Below, piece by piece: positions 9,933-17,340 of a DNA stretch of 55,803 nucleotides. Position numbers and translations under genes: made by a program. The stretch is from Candidatus Binatia bacterium (GTDB lineage: Bacteria; Desulfobacterota; Binatia; UBA9968; JAJDTQ01), in assembly GCA_022824205.1 (NCBI GenBank), contig JAJEAI010000064.1:1-55803 (forward strand), read 5' to 3'. Within the stretch, counting starts at the first letter, position 1. Each line of letters begins with the position of its first letter. The notes below the pieces were generated by a model. The model saw only the letters and a list, made by a program, of their open reading frames with translations, searched no databases and was not told the origin of the DNA.

Positions 9933-10976
9933 TCAGGTTCCGTTTATTGCAGCTTCGGCATGTCGAAGCTGATCCATGACCCATAGGAAGTCCGGGCCGT
10001 CGCCGAGGATCATGCCCTGCATGGCTCGGTAATCTTGTTCGATCACCGCGCGCAGTTCCGCTTGCGGGACCAGCCTCATCGATCCGGGAACGGCTTCCTC
10101 GAACCGCTTCCAGGCCTGCCGGAAGGCGACGAGGTTGTGGTTCCGAACCGCGTCCAGCAGATCCGTGTCGCCCAACGCCGACTGGCCGACCTCCGTCGCC
10201 GTGATTACCGCGACATCGTAGTAGTGACGCGAGATACGGTCCTTGTCGGCCGGCAGGCGCCCGGTATCCCGGTATCCGCAGTGCGCGCCATGAAGGATCA
10301 GCAGTTTCTCCCAATAGGTCCGCTCAGGGGCGGTCACGCGAAGCCCCTCCGACGCGAAGGACCAGCCCGGGAGTTCGTCGGCGATATAGGGCGTGACCGT
10401 GCATTCCCGGCTTGGGTTGAGCGCCGACCTCGCGCCCGCCTCGATCTTCACACGCGGGGCTACATAGGTGACTTCGACGCTTGGAAAGAGGGTGGGATAC
10501 TCGATGAAGAGCGTCTGTCCGTCGACATGGCCCTCATCCGGAACAACTTGACAGTCGGTTGCCAGATTGTCGATATGACGTGCCAGAGCGGCCCGCAGGC
10601 TCCCACGAATGTATCCGCGGCACGCCGCCCCGAGATCCTTGAACAACGCGGCCCGCTTCTTGTTCGACAGGCCGCTCGCCACGGTCGGGTCACGCTCTCC
10701 TTCGAAACCGAGACCGTCACGGAAAACCACGAGATCGATGTCCTCGGAAAAGCGTTCAATGAGTCCAAAGGCCTTGGACAAGGACGTTCCGCCCTTGAAG
10801 AGCAGCCTCGGATGCCCCTCGGGCCGCCGGTTGAATAGCGCGTCGAGAACAAGGCAAACCCAGAAGTCCTTTTCCACGTAGCCCGGCAACGTGTCGAGGC
10901 GGGCTGCCGCCGCTTCGAAAACATCCCGCCTGTCCTGCTCCGGCAGGGCGAGGAGCGGTTCAAAGCCTCCGGTCAT
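9933..10976 (-). CDS. abiEii: AbiEii/AbiGii-family nucleotidyltransferase toxin
   Basis: 347 residues. Toxin of a type IV toxin-antitoxin and abortive-infection system; AbiEii-family proteins are nucleotidyltransferases, reported to modify tRNA in studied members. The nucleotidyltransferase motif is visible as FKGGTSLSKAF at residues 60-70 followed by SEDIDLV, with Asp79 and Asp81 as the metal-binding pair. Further family features are GYVEKDFWVC near residue 32 and ERTYWEKLLILH in the second half. Its ATG at 10976 overlaps the abiEi stop by four bases (ATGA), indicating translational coupling. The length is normal and no lesion is seen, so the module looks intact. Confidence 0.88.
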   Translation of the reverse strand: MTGGFEPLLALPEQDRRDVFEAAAARLDTLPGYVEKDFWVCLVLDALFNRRPEGHPRLLFKGGTSLSKAFGLIERFSEDIDLVVFRDGLGFEGERDPTVASGLSNKKRAALFKDLGAACRGYIRGSLRAALARHIDNLATDCQVVPDEGHVDGQTLFIEYPTLFPSVEVTYVAPRVKIEAGARSALNPSRECTVTPYIADELPGWSFASEGLRVTAPERTYWEKLLILHGAHCGYRDTGRLPADKDRISRHYYDVAVITATEVGQSALGDTDLLDAVRNHNLVAFRQAWKRFEEAVPGSMRLVPQAELRAVIEQDYRAMQGMILGDGPDFLWVMDQLRHAEAAINGT

Positions 10977-11596
10977 ACCGCAACGGCCTGATCGCTCGCG
11001 ATACTGCGCGCCAACGGCAATGCCCAGCCGGGCAAGTCGCGGCTGTTGTGCAACAGGTCGAGCTTCACTTTGTCGGGAAGATGACGATTCAGCGTCGAAA
11101 CAATCTCTCCGTCCGCGGCCGCGCGGGGACCCAGCCAACGCAGGGCCTGAACCACCGGTGCGGCGGGTCTTCCCGCCCACTGCATGACGCTGGGACCCGC
11201 GTGCCGGAACCGGACGGTTCTTCCGTCGATCTTGAGCGTCCTGGAGTGGCCGTCGGTCACGTAACTGACCTTCGCGGGCACTGCGTTGGTGAGGCCCAGT
11301 TGATTCGCGGCCACCAAGCCGTCCGGCATGATCCGCACACCGTCCCGTCGCGCCAGCGCTGCAATGACGGCATCCAAGTCGACGGGCGCGGGACGGTTCA
11401 GCACGTTGCTGATCCTGGGCATGTCGTACAGGCCGTGGCTCACCCGACGAAGCCGGCCTGCCTTGGTGAGACGCGATAGGGCTTGGTCGACGGCCTCGCG
11501 GCTGCCGAGGTCCAGGAAGTCCTTCGGTGTGCACACCCACCTTCCGCGAGCACGGACCGACATTCTTTGCATGATCTTGTCAGCAATTCTGGTCAT
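10973..11596 (-). CDS. abiEi: AbiEi-family antitoxin / autorepressor
   Basis: 207 residues. Antitoxin of the AbiE system. An N-terminal winged-helix segment (residues about 20-60, KDFLDLGSREAV then LRRVSHGLYDMP) binds DNA, and the C-terminal part carries the antitoxin function. Characterised AbiEi proteins repress their own promoter by binding inverted repeats, and an inverted repeat lies between the start codon and the candidate promoter here (11613-11629). It is the first gene of the operon and overlaps abiEii by four bases. The ATG at 11596 agrees with the family N-terminus (RMSVRARGRWVCTPKDF). Confidence 0.87.
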   Translation of the reverse strand: MTRIADKIMQRMSVRARGRWVCTPKDFLDLGSREAVDQALSRLTKAGRLRRVSHGLYDMPRISNVLNRPAPVDLDAVIAALARRDGVRIMPDGLVAANQLGLTNAVPAKVSYVTDGHSRTLKIDGRTVRFRHAGPSVMQWAGRPAAPVVQALRWLGPRAAADGEIVSTLNRHLPDKVKLDLLHNSRDLPGWALPLARSIASDQAVAV

Positions 11597-11612
11597 TGGT
11601 CCATCCCTCGCG

Positions 11613-11629
11613 GTCGGACATGTACCGAC
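11613..11629. promoter_or_regulatory. Candidate AbiEi operator (inverted repeat)
   Basis: GTCGG and CCGAC arms separated by seven bases (GTCGGACATGTACCGAC), centred about 25 bases upstream of the abiEi start and just downstream of the proposed -10. Placement fits autorepression. The repeat is short, so this is inference. Confidence 0.4.
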
Positions 11630-11639
11630 ACTCGTCAGA

Positions 11640-11668
11640 AATTTATACTACTTACCTTACGCCGTCAA
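11640..11668 (-). promoter_or_regulatory. Candidate sigma-70 promoter for the abiE operon
   Basis: On the minus strand TTGACG (11663-11668) and TAAATT (11640-11645) are 17 bases apart. The start codon is about 45 bases downstream, past the inverted repeat. Confidence 0.45.
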
Positions 11669-11825
11669 GAGACCGCCTCCGGGAGAAAGTTCCGGATCGG
11701 TCCGGCGGCGTCCTGGGAAACGGCGTGCTCGACTGACAGGAAACTATCGATACCTGGAAGTGTGATCGGGGACTACAGGGTCTCCTTGAGTGAGTGTGGC
11801 ACCGTACGACAAAAACCCGATTTCC

Positions 11826-11874
11826 AGTTGTCGATATAGGTGCCGCCGATGTCGACTCCGACGATGTAGCTCAT
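11826..11874 (-). pseudogene. Relic of a hydantoinase A 5' end
   Basis: From an ATG at 11874 the minus strand encodes MSYIVGVDIGGTYID, nearly identical to the start of the intact HyuA (YIVGVDIGGTFTD). After about 15 codons homology stops and the frame runs into unrelated sequence with a stop near 11773. This is the first 45-50 bases of a lost hydantoinase gene in the same orientation as the 3' relic at 3.9-4.2 kb. Confidence 0.6.
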
Positions 11875-12098
11875 GACGGAAACACGGGTACCCGGCCACG
11901 ACGGTTGTCGTCGCGCCGGGAGTTCACCGCGTACCATGGACGCGCGGTGCCTGTCCATGCGCGGGTGAAGCACAAAACCGGCGAACCGGCGTTTTTCGTT
12001 TGACATCGTTCCCGGACATTCACTAGGGTCAGCGGTTATCCGGCTTCGGCCGAGGCATCAACCGGTCGGGGAATGCCCCGGCAAAGGAGGGTATGCGG
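11875..12098. other. Upstream region of dctP
   Basis: About 220 bases. A TTGACA lies at 12000-12005, but no good -10 follows at the right distance. AAGGAGG at 12084-12090 is the ribosome site for dctP. No gene is evident. Confidence 0.35.
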
Positions 12099-13094
12099 AT
12101 GAAAAAACTAGCAGTTGGGGCGTTCGTCGCGGCGTTCGCCCTTTTCGTTCTGGCCGCGGCCGCGCAGGCCGCGGTCACCATCAAGGTCAGCACCTGCCTG
12201 GCCAAGACCCACGACCAGGTGGAAACGTATTTCCAGGCGTTCCACGACAAGTTCAACGAAGTCGCCAAGGGCGAGGCCAAGCTCCACTACGTGGGCGGAC
12301 CGGAAGTGTCGCCGCGGCAGAAGCAGGGGCCGGCGCTCAAACGCGGCCTCGTGGACATGATCTTCTGCCCCATGGGGTACTACGAGGGCATGGTGGCGGA
12401 GGCCGGCCTCACCTCGGTGACCAACCTGTCCACCAAGGAACTGCGGGCCAACGGCGCCATCGACCAGCTCCAGCCGGTATGGGCCGACAAGTTCGGCGGG
12501 CTGATCCTGGGCTGGTGCTGCTACGGTGTCGACTTCCACATCTACACCACGTTCAAGCCCAAGGAGAGCACCAAGACGGGCCTGGACCTGAGCGGTCACA
12601 AAATGCGCTCCACCGCCACCTACAGGCCGTTCCTCAGCGCCATGGGGGCCATTCCCGTAACCATGGCCGCGGCGGAGATGTACACAGGCCTGCAGCGGGG
12701 CGTGGTGCAGGGACTCGCATGGCCGGAGGGAGCGCTGGCCAAGTACGGCGTCCAGAAGTTCCTCAAATACCGCGTCTACCCGGGCTTCTATCGCAGCGGC
12801 TCCATGGTCGTCATCAACCTGAACAAGTGGAAAACCCTGCCCAAGTCCGTGCAGGACAAGCTGACCCAGACGGGTCTGGCGTTCGAGGAGGAGAGCGTGA
12901 CCATCCTCCGCAAGAAGGCTGACGCGGACAACGAGAAGCTGTGGGCTTCAGGGCTCAAGAAGATGCATCTCAAGGGCGAGGCGCGGAAGGCTTATCTGCG
13001 CACCGTGTACGAGCTGGCTTGGGAAATCCGATCGAAGAACAACTTCACGGTACCCTTCGCCAAGCTGAAGGAGAAGATGTACCGCGCGCCTTGA
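12099..13094 (+). CDS. dctP: TRAP transporter substrate-binding protein (DctP family)
   Basis: 331 residues. Periplasmic binding protein of a TRAP carboxylate transporter. The signal peptide is MKKLAVGAFVAAFALFVLAA with cleavage after AQA. The mature part has the family pattern: VSPRQKQGPALKRGLVDM, then LSGHKMRSTATYRPFLSAMGAIPVTM (the ligand helix with the conserved Arg), then YTGLQRGVVQGL. The start at 12099 is chosen over an ATG at 12093 because AAGGAGG ends eight bases upstream of it. The membrane genes dctQ and dctM are 2.5 kb away on the opposite strand beyond an SDR gene. That is an unusual split arrangement, but no other binding protein is near them, so they are probably partners. A strong hairpin follows the stop. 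Confidence 0.85.
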   Translation: MKKLAVGAFVAAFALFVLAAAAQAAVTIKVSTCLAKTHDQVETYFQAFHDKFNEVAKGEAKLHYVGGPEVSPRQKQGPALKRGLVDMIFCPMGYYEGMVAEAGLTSVTNLSTKELRANGAIDQLQPVWADKFGGLILGWCCYGVDFHIYTTFKPKESTKTGLDLSGHKMRSTATYRPFLSAMGAIPVTMAAAEMYTGLQRGVVQGLAWPEGALAKYGVQKFLKYRVYPGFYRSGSMVVINLNKWKTLPKSVQDKLTQTGLAFEEESVTILRKKADADNEKLWASGLKKMHLKGEARKAYLRTVYELAWEIRSKNNFTVPFAKLKEKMYRAP

Positions 13095-13120
13095 GGGCGG
13101 CGGTACGGTCGCGAAACAGC

Positions 13121-13160
13121 GAAACGCCCCCGATCCGGAGCGCCGGATCGGGGGCGTTTC
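13121..13160. terminator. Bidirectional hairpin terminator
   Basis: Perfect 18-bp inverted repeat (arms 13121-13138 and 13143-13160, loop AGCG) between the convergent dctP and SDR genes. It starts 27 bases after the dctP stop and overlaps the last bases of the SDR stop at 13159. No long T-run on either side. Confidence 0.7.
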
Positions 13161-14172
13161 ATATCCGGCTGCCGTGACGGGCGAGCCAGATCCGAAGGCG
13201 CTCGACTTCTTCGGCCGCGGCCGGATCGAACTCCGCCTGGTAGAGCCGCGTGCGGACGATGAAGAGGTTCATCTCCGTCGGCTCGTCCCCATCGACGATC
13301 TCCCGCACCTTGCGCGGGAAGAAGGTGCCCCAGTCCGGACGGCGTCCGTCCACGTCGGTCAGGCCGTACTCATTCGCGAGCGCCCAGGTGGAAAACAAGC
13401 CCCCGCTCTTCGCGCCGACGTTCGCGTCGGCGGCCAGCGCCGCCACGGCCCTGCCCACCAGGCAGGGGGTCTCGGACTCCGCGAAGTACGGGTCCTTCTC
13501 GATGGCGTCGCGCCAGTTCGCCTCGGTGACCCCGAAGGTGTCGAGTACGGCCTCGGAACGCAGGAATCCAGGTGTGACGGCCAGTGCCGTCACACCGTGG
13601 GCACGGAGGTCGGCGGCCATCGCGTAGGCGAGCCGGATGACCGAGTTCTTCGCCAGATCGTAGAAGAGGTTGCCGCGATAGCCGAACGTGTCGCCGTCCG
13701 TGACTTCGACGATGAGTCCGGCATTCCGCTCGATCATCAGCGGCGCGCCGTGCCGGCTGGTGATGATGTGGCTGTGGACCGCCCGCTCCAGCATCTGCTG
13801 CCCCTGGGCGATCGTGAGTTCCCAGAACGGCCTTCCCCATTCCGTCAGCGCGTCACCGCCCCAGATGTCGTTCACCAGGACGTCGAGCCGGCCCGCTTCC
13901 GCACGCACCCGCGCGAAGACCTGCTCCACTTCGGATTCGACCGTGTGGTCGGTGCGTACGGCAATGCCCCTGCCCCCCTCCGCGGTGACCAGAGCCGCCG
14001 TTTCCTCGATGGTCTCCGGACGTCCGGGCGTGGCGGGCCGCCCCCGCACGCTACGGCCGGTGCAGTAGACGGTGGCGCCCGCCGCCCCCAGCATGCGGGC
14101 GATGCCCCGGCCGGCACCGCGCGTCGCGCCGGCGACCACGGCCACTCGATCGCGGAGCGCCTGTTCGGGCAT
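13159..14172 (-). CDS. Short-chain dehydrogenase/reductase
   Basis: 337 residues. Rossmann-fold NAD(P)-dependent oxidoreductase. The cofactor motif GATRGAGRG is near residues 16-24. The active-site YDLAK pair (Tyr and Lys) is near residues 171-175, with Ser/Thr upstream in VEVTDGD. The length is longer than the classical 250 because of a C-terminal extension (GLTDVDGRRPDWG onwards), as in DHRS1-like SDRs. The substrate cannot be read from sequence. It lies upstream-to-downstream on the minus strand after dctQ and dctM, about 100 bases from the dctM stop, and may be co-transcribed with them, which would suggest a role in oxidising the imported acid. Confidence 0.82.
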   Translation of the reverse strand: MPEQALRDRVAVVAGATRGAGRGIARMLGAAGATVYCTGRSVRGRPATPGRPETIEETAALVTAEGGRGIAVRTDHTVESEVEQVFARVRAEAGRLDVLVNDIWGGDALTEWGRPFWELTIAQGQQMLERAVHSHIITSRHGAPLMIERNAGLIVEVTDGDTFGYRGNLFYDLAKNSVIRLAYAMAADLRAHGVTALAVTPGFLRSEAVLDTFGVTEANWRDAIEKDPYFAESETPCLVGRAVAALAADANVGAKSGGLFSTWALANEYGLTDVDGRRPDWGTFFPRKVREIVDGDEPTEMNLFIVRTRLYQAEFDPAAAEEVERLRIWLARHGSRI

Positions 14173-14276
14173 GCTGCTTCCTTCCGTGAGTCCGCAAGTC
14201 CCTCCGCGGCGCGTGAACCGTACCGATTTCCCGGGGGCTCCAAGCCCCCGGAGAAATCAATGACGGAGGTGGGTGC

Positions 14277-15590
14277 TCAATCCATCAGATCGGGGAGGAA
14301 CAGCGCGAGCCGGGGTTCCCAGATCAGGATGAGGATCAGGATCAGATCGCAGATCAGGAACGGGATCGCCGCGTTGGCCACCTGCAGCAGCGTGGTGCCC
14401 CGTGGCGCCACTCCCAGCATCACGTAGAGCAACAAACCGAAGGGTGGCGTGGTGCCTGCCATCTCCAGCGTCATGAGCACGAACAGGCCGAACCAGATCA
14501 GGTCGAAGCCCAAGGCCTCGGCCAGGGGAAAGAAGATGGGCACGGTGATGAGCATCATGGAGGTGGCGTCCATGAACATGCCCAGCACGATGAGGATCAG
14601 GAACATGACCGAAAGCACCACCAGGCGGGACACCTCGAAGCCGGTGGCCCATTCCAGCATGCCGGCGGTGGCGCCCGAGTAGGCCAGGAGCTGGCTGAAC
14701 ACCGTCGAGTTCATGATGATGAGGAACACCATGCCGGCCACCCGCACGGTGCCCGAGAGGGAGGTGCGAATGGCCTGCCACTTGAGCACACGGAAGGCCA
14801 CCGCCAGGATGGCCACGCCCAACACCCCGCAGGCCGCGGACTCCGTGGGCGTGGCGATGCCCAGGATGATGAAGCCGATGACCATGAAGATCACGAGGCT
14901 CACCGGCAGGATGTTGAAAGTGACGAACTTGACCTTGTGGGCCCATGTCGTCGGCGGCACGTCGTAGGCGGGCGCGCTGGCTGGGTTGATGACGATCTGG
15001 AGGTACAGCATCCCGACGTAAAGCAACGCCAGGACGAAGCCCGGCAGGAAACCGGCTATGAGCAGCCGGCCTACGTCGATGTTGGCGACGCTGGCCAGCA
15101 GCACGGCCAAGGCCGACGGCGGAATGATCATGGCTAAGCCGCCGGTGCCCAGGATGGGCCCCATGGACATGCGCCAGTTGTAGCCCCGCCGCTGCATCTC
15201 CGGCACCAGCAAGGATCCCAGCATGGCGGTATTGGCCATGGACGAACCGGTGAGGGTCGAGAAGATCGTGCCGCCGGCCACCGTCAGGTAACAGAGCCGA
15301 CCCCGAAGCTTGCCGAACAACGAATCGAGCCCGTCGAAAACGCGTATGGCCAAGCCCGTGTGAAAGAACAGCGCCCCCATGAGGATGAACATGGGCACGG
15401 GACCCAGGGTGAACCGCGTGATCAGCACGGTGGAATTGTCCGCCACCTGGATGAAGCCGTGGACGCCGGCAAAGATGAAAATCCCGAAAAAGTTCGTGGT
15501 AATGAAGGCGAAGGCCACGGGGACCCCGAGGGCCATCAAGCATACGACCATCCCCACCAGAAAAGCGAAGGCCCAATACCACTCCATCAC
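14277..15590 (-). CDS. dctM: TRAP transporter large permease (DctM family)
   Basis: 437 residues, about 12 hydrophobic segments. Large membrane subunit of a TRAP transporter, carrying solute with sodium. Family signatures seen are PVPMFILMGALFFHTGLA near residue 65, TVAGGTIFSTLTGSSMANTA near 105, and IIPPSALAVLLASVANIDVG near 155. GMFMDATSMMLITVPIFFP lies near 345 and MAGTTPPFGLLLYV near 385. The ATG overlaps the dctQ stop by four bases (ATGA), so the two are translationally coupled. The substrate class is probably a carboxylate. Confidence 0.92.
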   Translation of the reverse strand: MMEWYWAFAFLVGMVVCLMALGVPVAFAFITTNFFGIFIFAGVHGFIQVADNSTVLITRFTLGPVPMFILMGALFFHTGLAIRVFDGLDSLFGKLRGRLCYLTVAGGTIFSTLTGSSMANTAMLGSLLVPEMQRRGYNWRMSMGPILGTGGLAMIIPPSALAVLLASVANIDVGRLLIAGFLPGFVLALLYVGMLYLQIVINPASAPAYDVPPTTWAHKVKFVTFNILPVSLVIFMVIGFIILGIATPTESAACGVLGVAILAVAFRVLKWQAIRTSLSGTVRVAGMVFLIIMNSTVFSQLLAYSGATAGMLEWATGFEVSRLVVLSVMFLILIVLGMFMDATSMMLITVPIFFPLAEALGFDLIWFGLFVLMTLEMAGTTPPFGLLLYVMLGVAPRGTTLLQVANAAIPFLICDLILILILIWEPRLALFLPDLMD

Positions 15591-16111
15591 ACGTTCTCCC
15601 GCACCTCGGTGCGCGAGGTGTACATGGTATCGACTCCCACGAGAAACCGGAGGAATTCGATGGCGATCATCGTGAACGACACCGGGATGGGCACGAGGAG
15701 CAACCAGAGCGGTTGCGCTTCACCCCGGTAGTCCAACTCGCCCGAGAGGTACGCGGCGATGGTGAGGTCCGTGGAGTAGTAGATGAAGAAGAGGCAGCAG
15801 ACGATGCAGATGACGTAGACGAGCTTCGCCAGCACGTACTGCACGGTCAGGGGCAGAAGCGAAACCAGCGAGTCCACGAACACGTGGCCCTTCATGCGCA
15901 CCAACCATGGCGCCCCCAGCATCGTGAACCAAAGGAGGCCATACTCCACCACCCCCAGGGTGTAGGCCGACGGTTGGAACTTCAAGAGACGTACGAATAC
16001 GTCGATGACGATGAGCAGGAAGATCAGGAAGATCACGATCTCCGCGCCGGTCTTGAACCAGTCGAGAAGCCTTTCGTAGGCCCGTGCGATCCTTTGCATC
16101 CTCCCTCCCAC
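15587..16111 (-). CDS. dctQ: TRAP transporter small permease (DctQ family)
   Basis: 174 residues with four predicted membrane helices, the normal DctQ architecture. The first helix is VIFLIFLLIVIDVFVRLL. The conserved loop after helix 2 reads APWLVRMKGHVFVDSL, where the family has a G-H-V pattern. Start alternatives are ATG 16111 or an internal ATG four codons later; the start codon follows a GA-rich stretch. It is the first gene of a dctQ-dctM pair and has a good promoter at 16164-16192. Confidence 0.88.
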   Translation of the reverse strand: MGGRMQRIARAYERLLDWFKTGAEIVIFLIFLLIVIDVFVRLLKFQPSAYTLGVVEYGLLWFTMLGAPWLVRMKGHVFVDSLVSLLPLTVQYVLAKLVYVICIVCCLFFIYYSTDLTIAAYLSGELDYRGEAQPLWLLLVPIPVSFTMIAIEFLRFLVGVDTMYTSRTEVRENV

Positions 16112-16163
16112 GACGCTGTTTTACAGAACCTTTGTTCAACGCCCCCGTAACGGAAATCCTCTG

Positions 16164-16192
16164 CTTGTATCGCCTTGTCTCTCGTCTGTCAA
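16164..16192 (-). promoter_or_regulatory. Candidate promoter for dctQM
   Basis: Minus strand TTGACA (16187-16192), 17 bases, TACAAG (16164-16169), ending about 53 bases upstream of the dctQ start. The rest of the 280-base divergent spacer shows no other feature I can support. Confidence 0.55.
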
Positions 16193-16395
16193 AGCGGTTT
16201 TCGGCGAAATGCCGACTTTCTTGACGAAAAACCCTGCGCGGTGGTACCACCCTGATGTCCCGTGGCGTAGAGACGTTCATTGAGGTCGAGCCAACACGCT
16301 GGCGTATTCGTGACGCTGAACAGGGGTCGCGCGCGTCACCGAAGGACGCGACATCGGACCGCGGGTTGGGGCGGAGCGTCCCCAGGAGATTCACC

Positions 16396-17226
16396 GTGAG
16401 GATTCTGGTCACCGGAGGATTGGGGAAGGTCGGCGAGCACGTCGTCGGCGAACTGTTGCATGGTGGGCACGAGGTCACGGTGTTGGACCGCCTGCCCGGT
16501 CCCAGGGACGGCGCCGCCGCCAAGTACCTGGTGGGCGAAGTGCAGGATCTCGGCCAGATGGTGGAAGCGGCCGCTGGGTGCGATGCCATCATCCATTTGG
16601 CCGCGATCCACAATCCCCACGTCGCCCCCACCGGCGTGGTCTTCGAGACCAACGTCACCGGCACCTTCAACGCCCACCACGCGGCGTTCCGGCTGGGCAT
16701 TCCGCGGGTGGTTTCCACCAGCAGCAACGCCGCAGTGGGATGGGCTTACAGTGAAGGGGCCTTCATGCCCGACTACCTGCCCATCAACGAGGAGCACCCG
16801 TGCCGCCCCATCGACGCCTACGGCCTGTCGAAGCAGGTGGGCGAGACCATCGCGCACTCCTACGCCCGCAAGGGCGTGGAGACGGTGGTGATCCGTCCCA
16901 GCGGCGTCGTGAGCCCGGAGGCGCTGGAGGAAATCCGCCGCACCGGCGGGCGCGAAACCGGCGAGTGGCGCGAGTACAGCTACATCGACGTGCGCGACCT
17001 GGCCGTGGCCTTCCGCCTGGCGGTGGAGCGGCCCGTGCCCGGCGGAACGGTGCTGTTCGTGGTGGCCGACGACAGCACCGCGGCGGAGCCCCTCTGCGAG
17101 GTTCTGCCACGCATCAACCCCGCCATCGGCGACCGCGCGAGTGGGCTCACCGGAACGCAGAGCGTCTTCACCAACTCCAAGGCGAAGAGGGTCCTCGGAT
17201 GGCAACCGCAACACTCGTGGCGCTGA
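16396..17226 (+). CDS. NAD-dependent epimerase/dehydratase (extended SDR)
   Basis: 276 residues from a GTG start at 16396, preceded by AGGAG seven bases upstream; the frame is open to 16255, but the protein family begins here with RILVTGGLGKVG. Gly7, Gly10 and Gly13 form the NAD-binding motif. The catalytic Ser/Tyr/Lys are in STSSNAAVG and DAYGLSK. A sugar or a small carbonyl compound is the likely substrate. It is divergent from dctQM and followed by a Rieske oxygenase and a second epimerase-like gene of the same family, which makes a role in the same catabolic route plausible. Confidence 0.82.
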   Translation: MRILVTGGLGKVGEHVVGELLHGGHEVTVLDRLPGPRDGAAAKYLVGEVQDLGQMVEAAAGCDAIIHLAAIHNPHVAPTGVVFETNVTGTFNAHHAAFRLGIPRVVSTSSNAAVGWAYSEGAFMPDYLPINEEHPCRPIDAYGLSKQVGETIAHSYARKGVETVVIRPSGVVSPEALEEIRRTGGRETGEWREYSYIDVRDLAVAFRLAVERPVPGGTVLFVVADDSTAAEPLCEVLPRINPAIGDRASGLTGTQSVFTNSKAKRVLGWQPQHSWR

Positions 17227-17259
17227 CACCGAATCGTCATCGCCGCGTTCATTCCGTTA

Positions 17260-17340
17260 TTGCCGCCCTCCTTCCGTCATTCCCGCTTCCGCGGGAATGA
17301 CGTATTGGAAGGGCCGGGAATGACGGAAGGAAGGCGGCAA
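17260..17340. repeat. 26-bp inverted repeat carrying a REP core and the next gene's ribosome site
   Basis: Arms 17260-17285 and 17315-17340 are complementary with a single mismatch, and the interior holds a second small hairpin (CCCGCTTCCGCGGG). The right arm includes AAGGAAGG, and its last base is the A of the ATG at 17340. The transcript could fold so that the ribosome site is paired. Confidence 0.7.

Noticed and set aside
9898..10314. N-terminal extension of the DUF3800 frame by 139 codons
   Set aside because: It lies within abiEii in another frame, and the DUF3800 family begins at MLTIYMDESG.
14281..15582. 441-codon second minus-strand frame within dctM
   Set aside because: His/Gly/Arg-rich shadow of the membrane protein frame.
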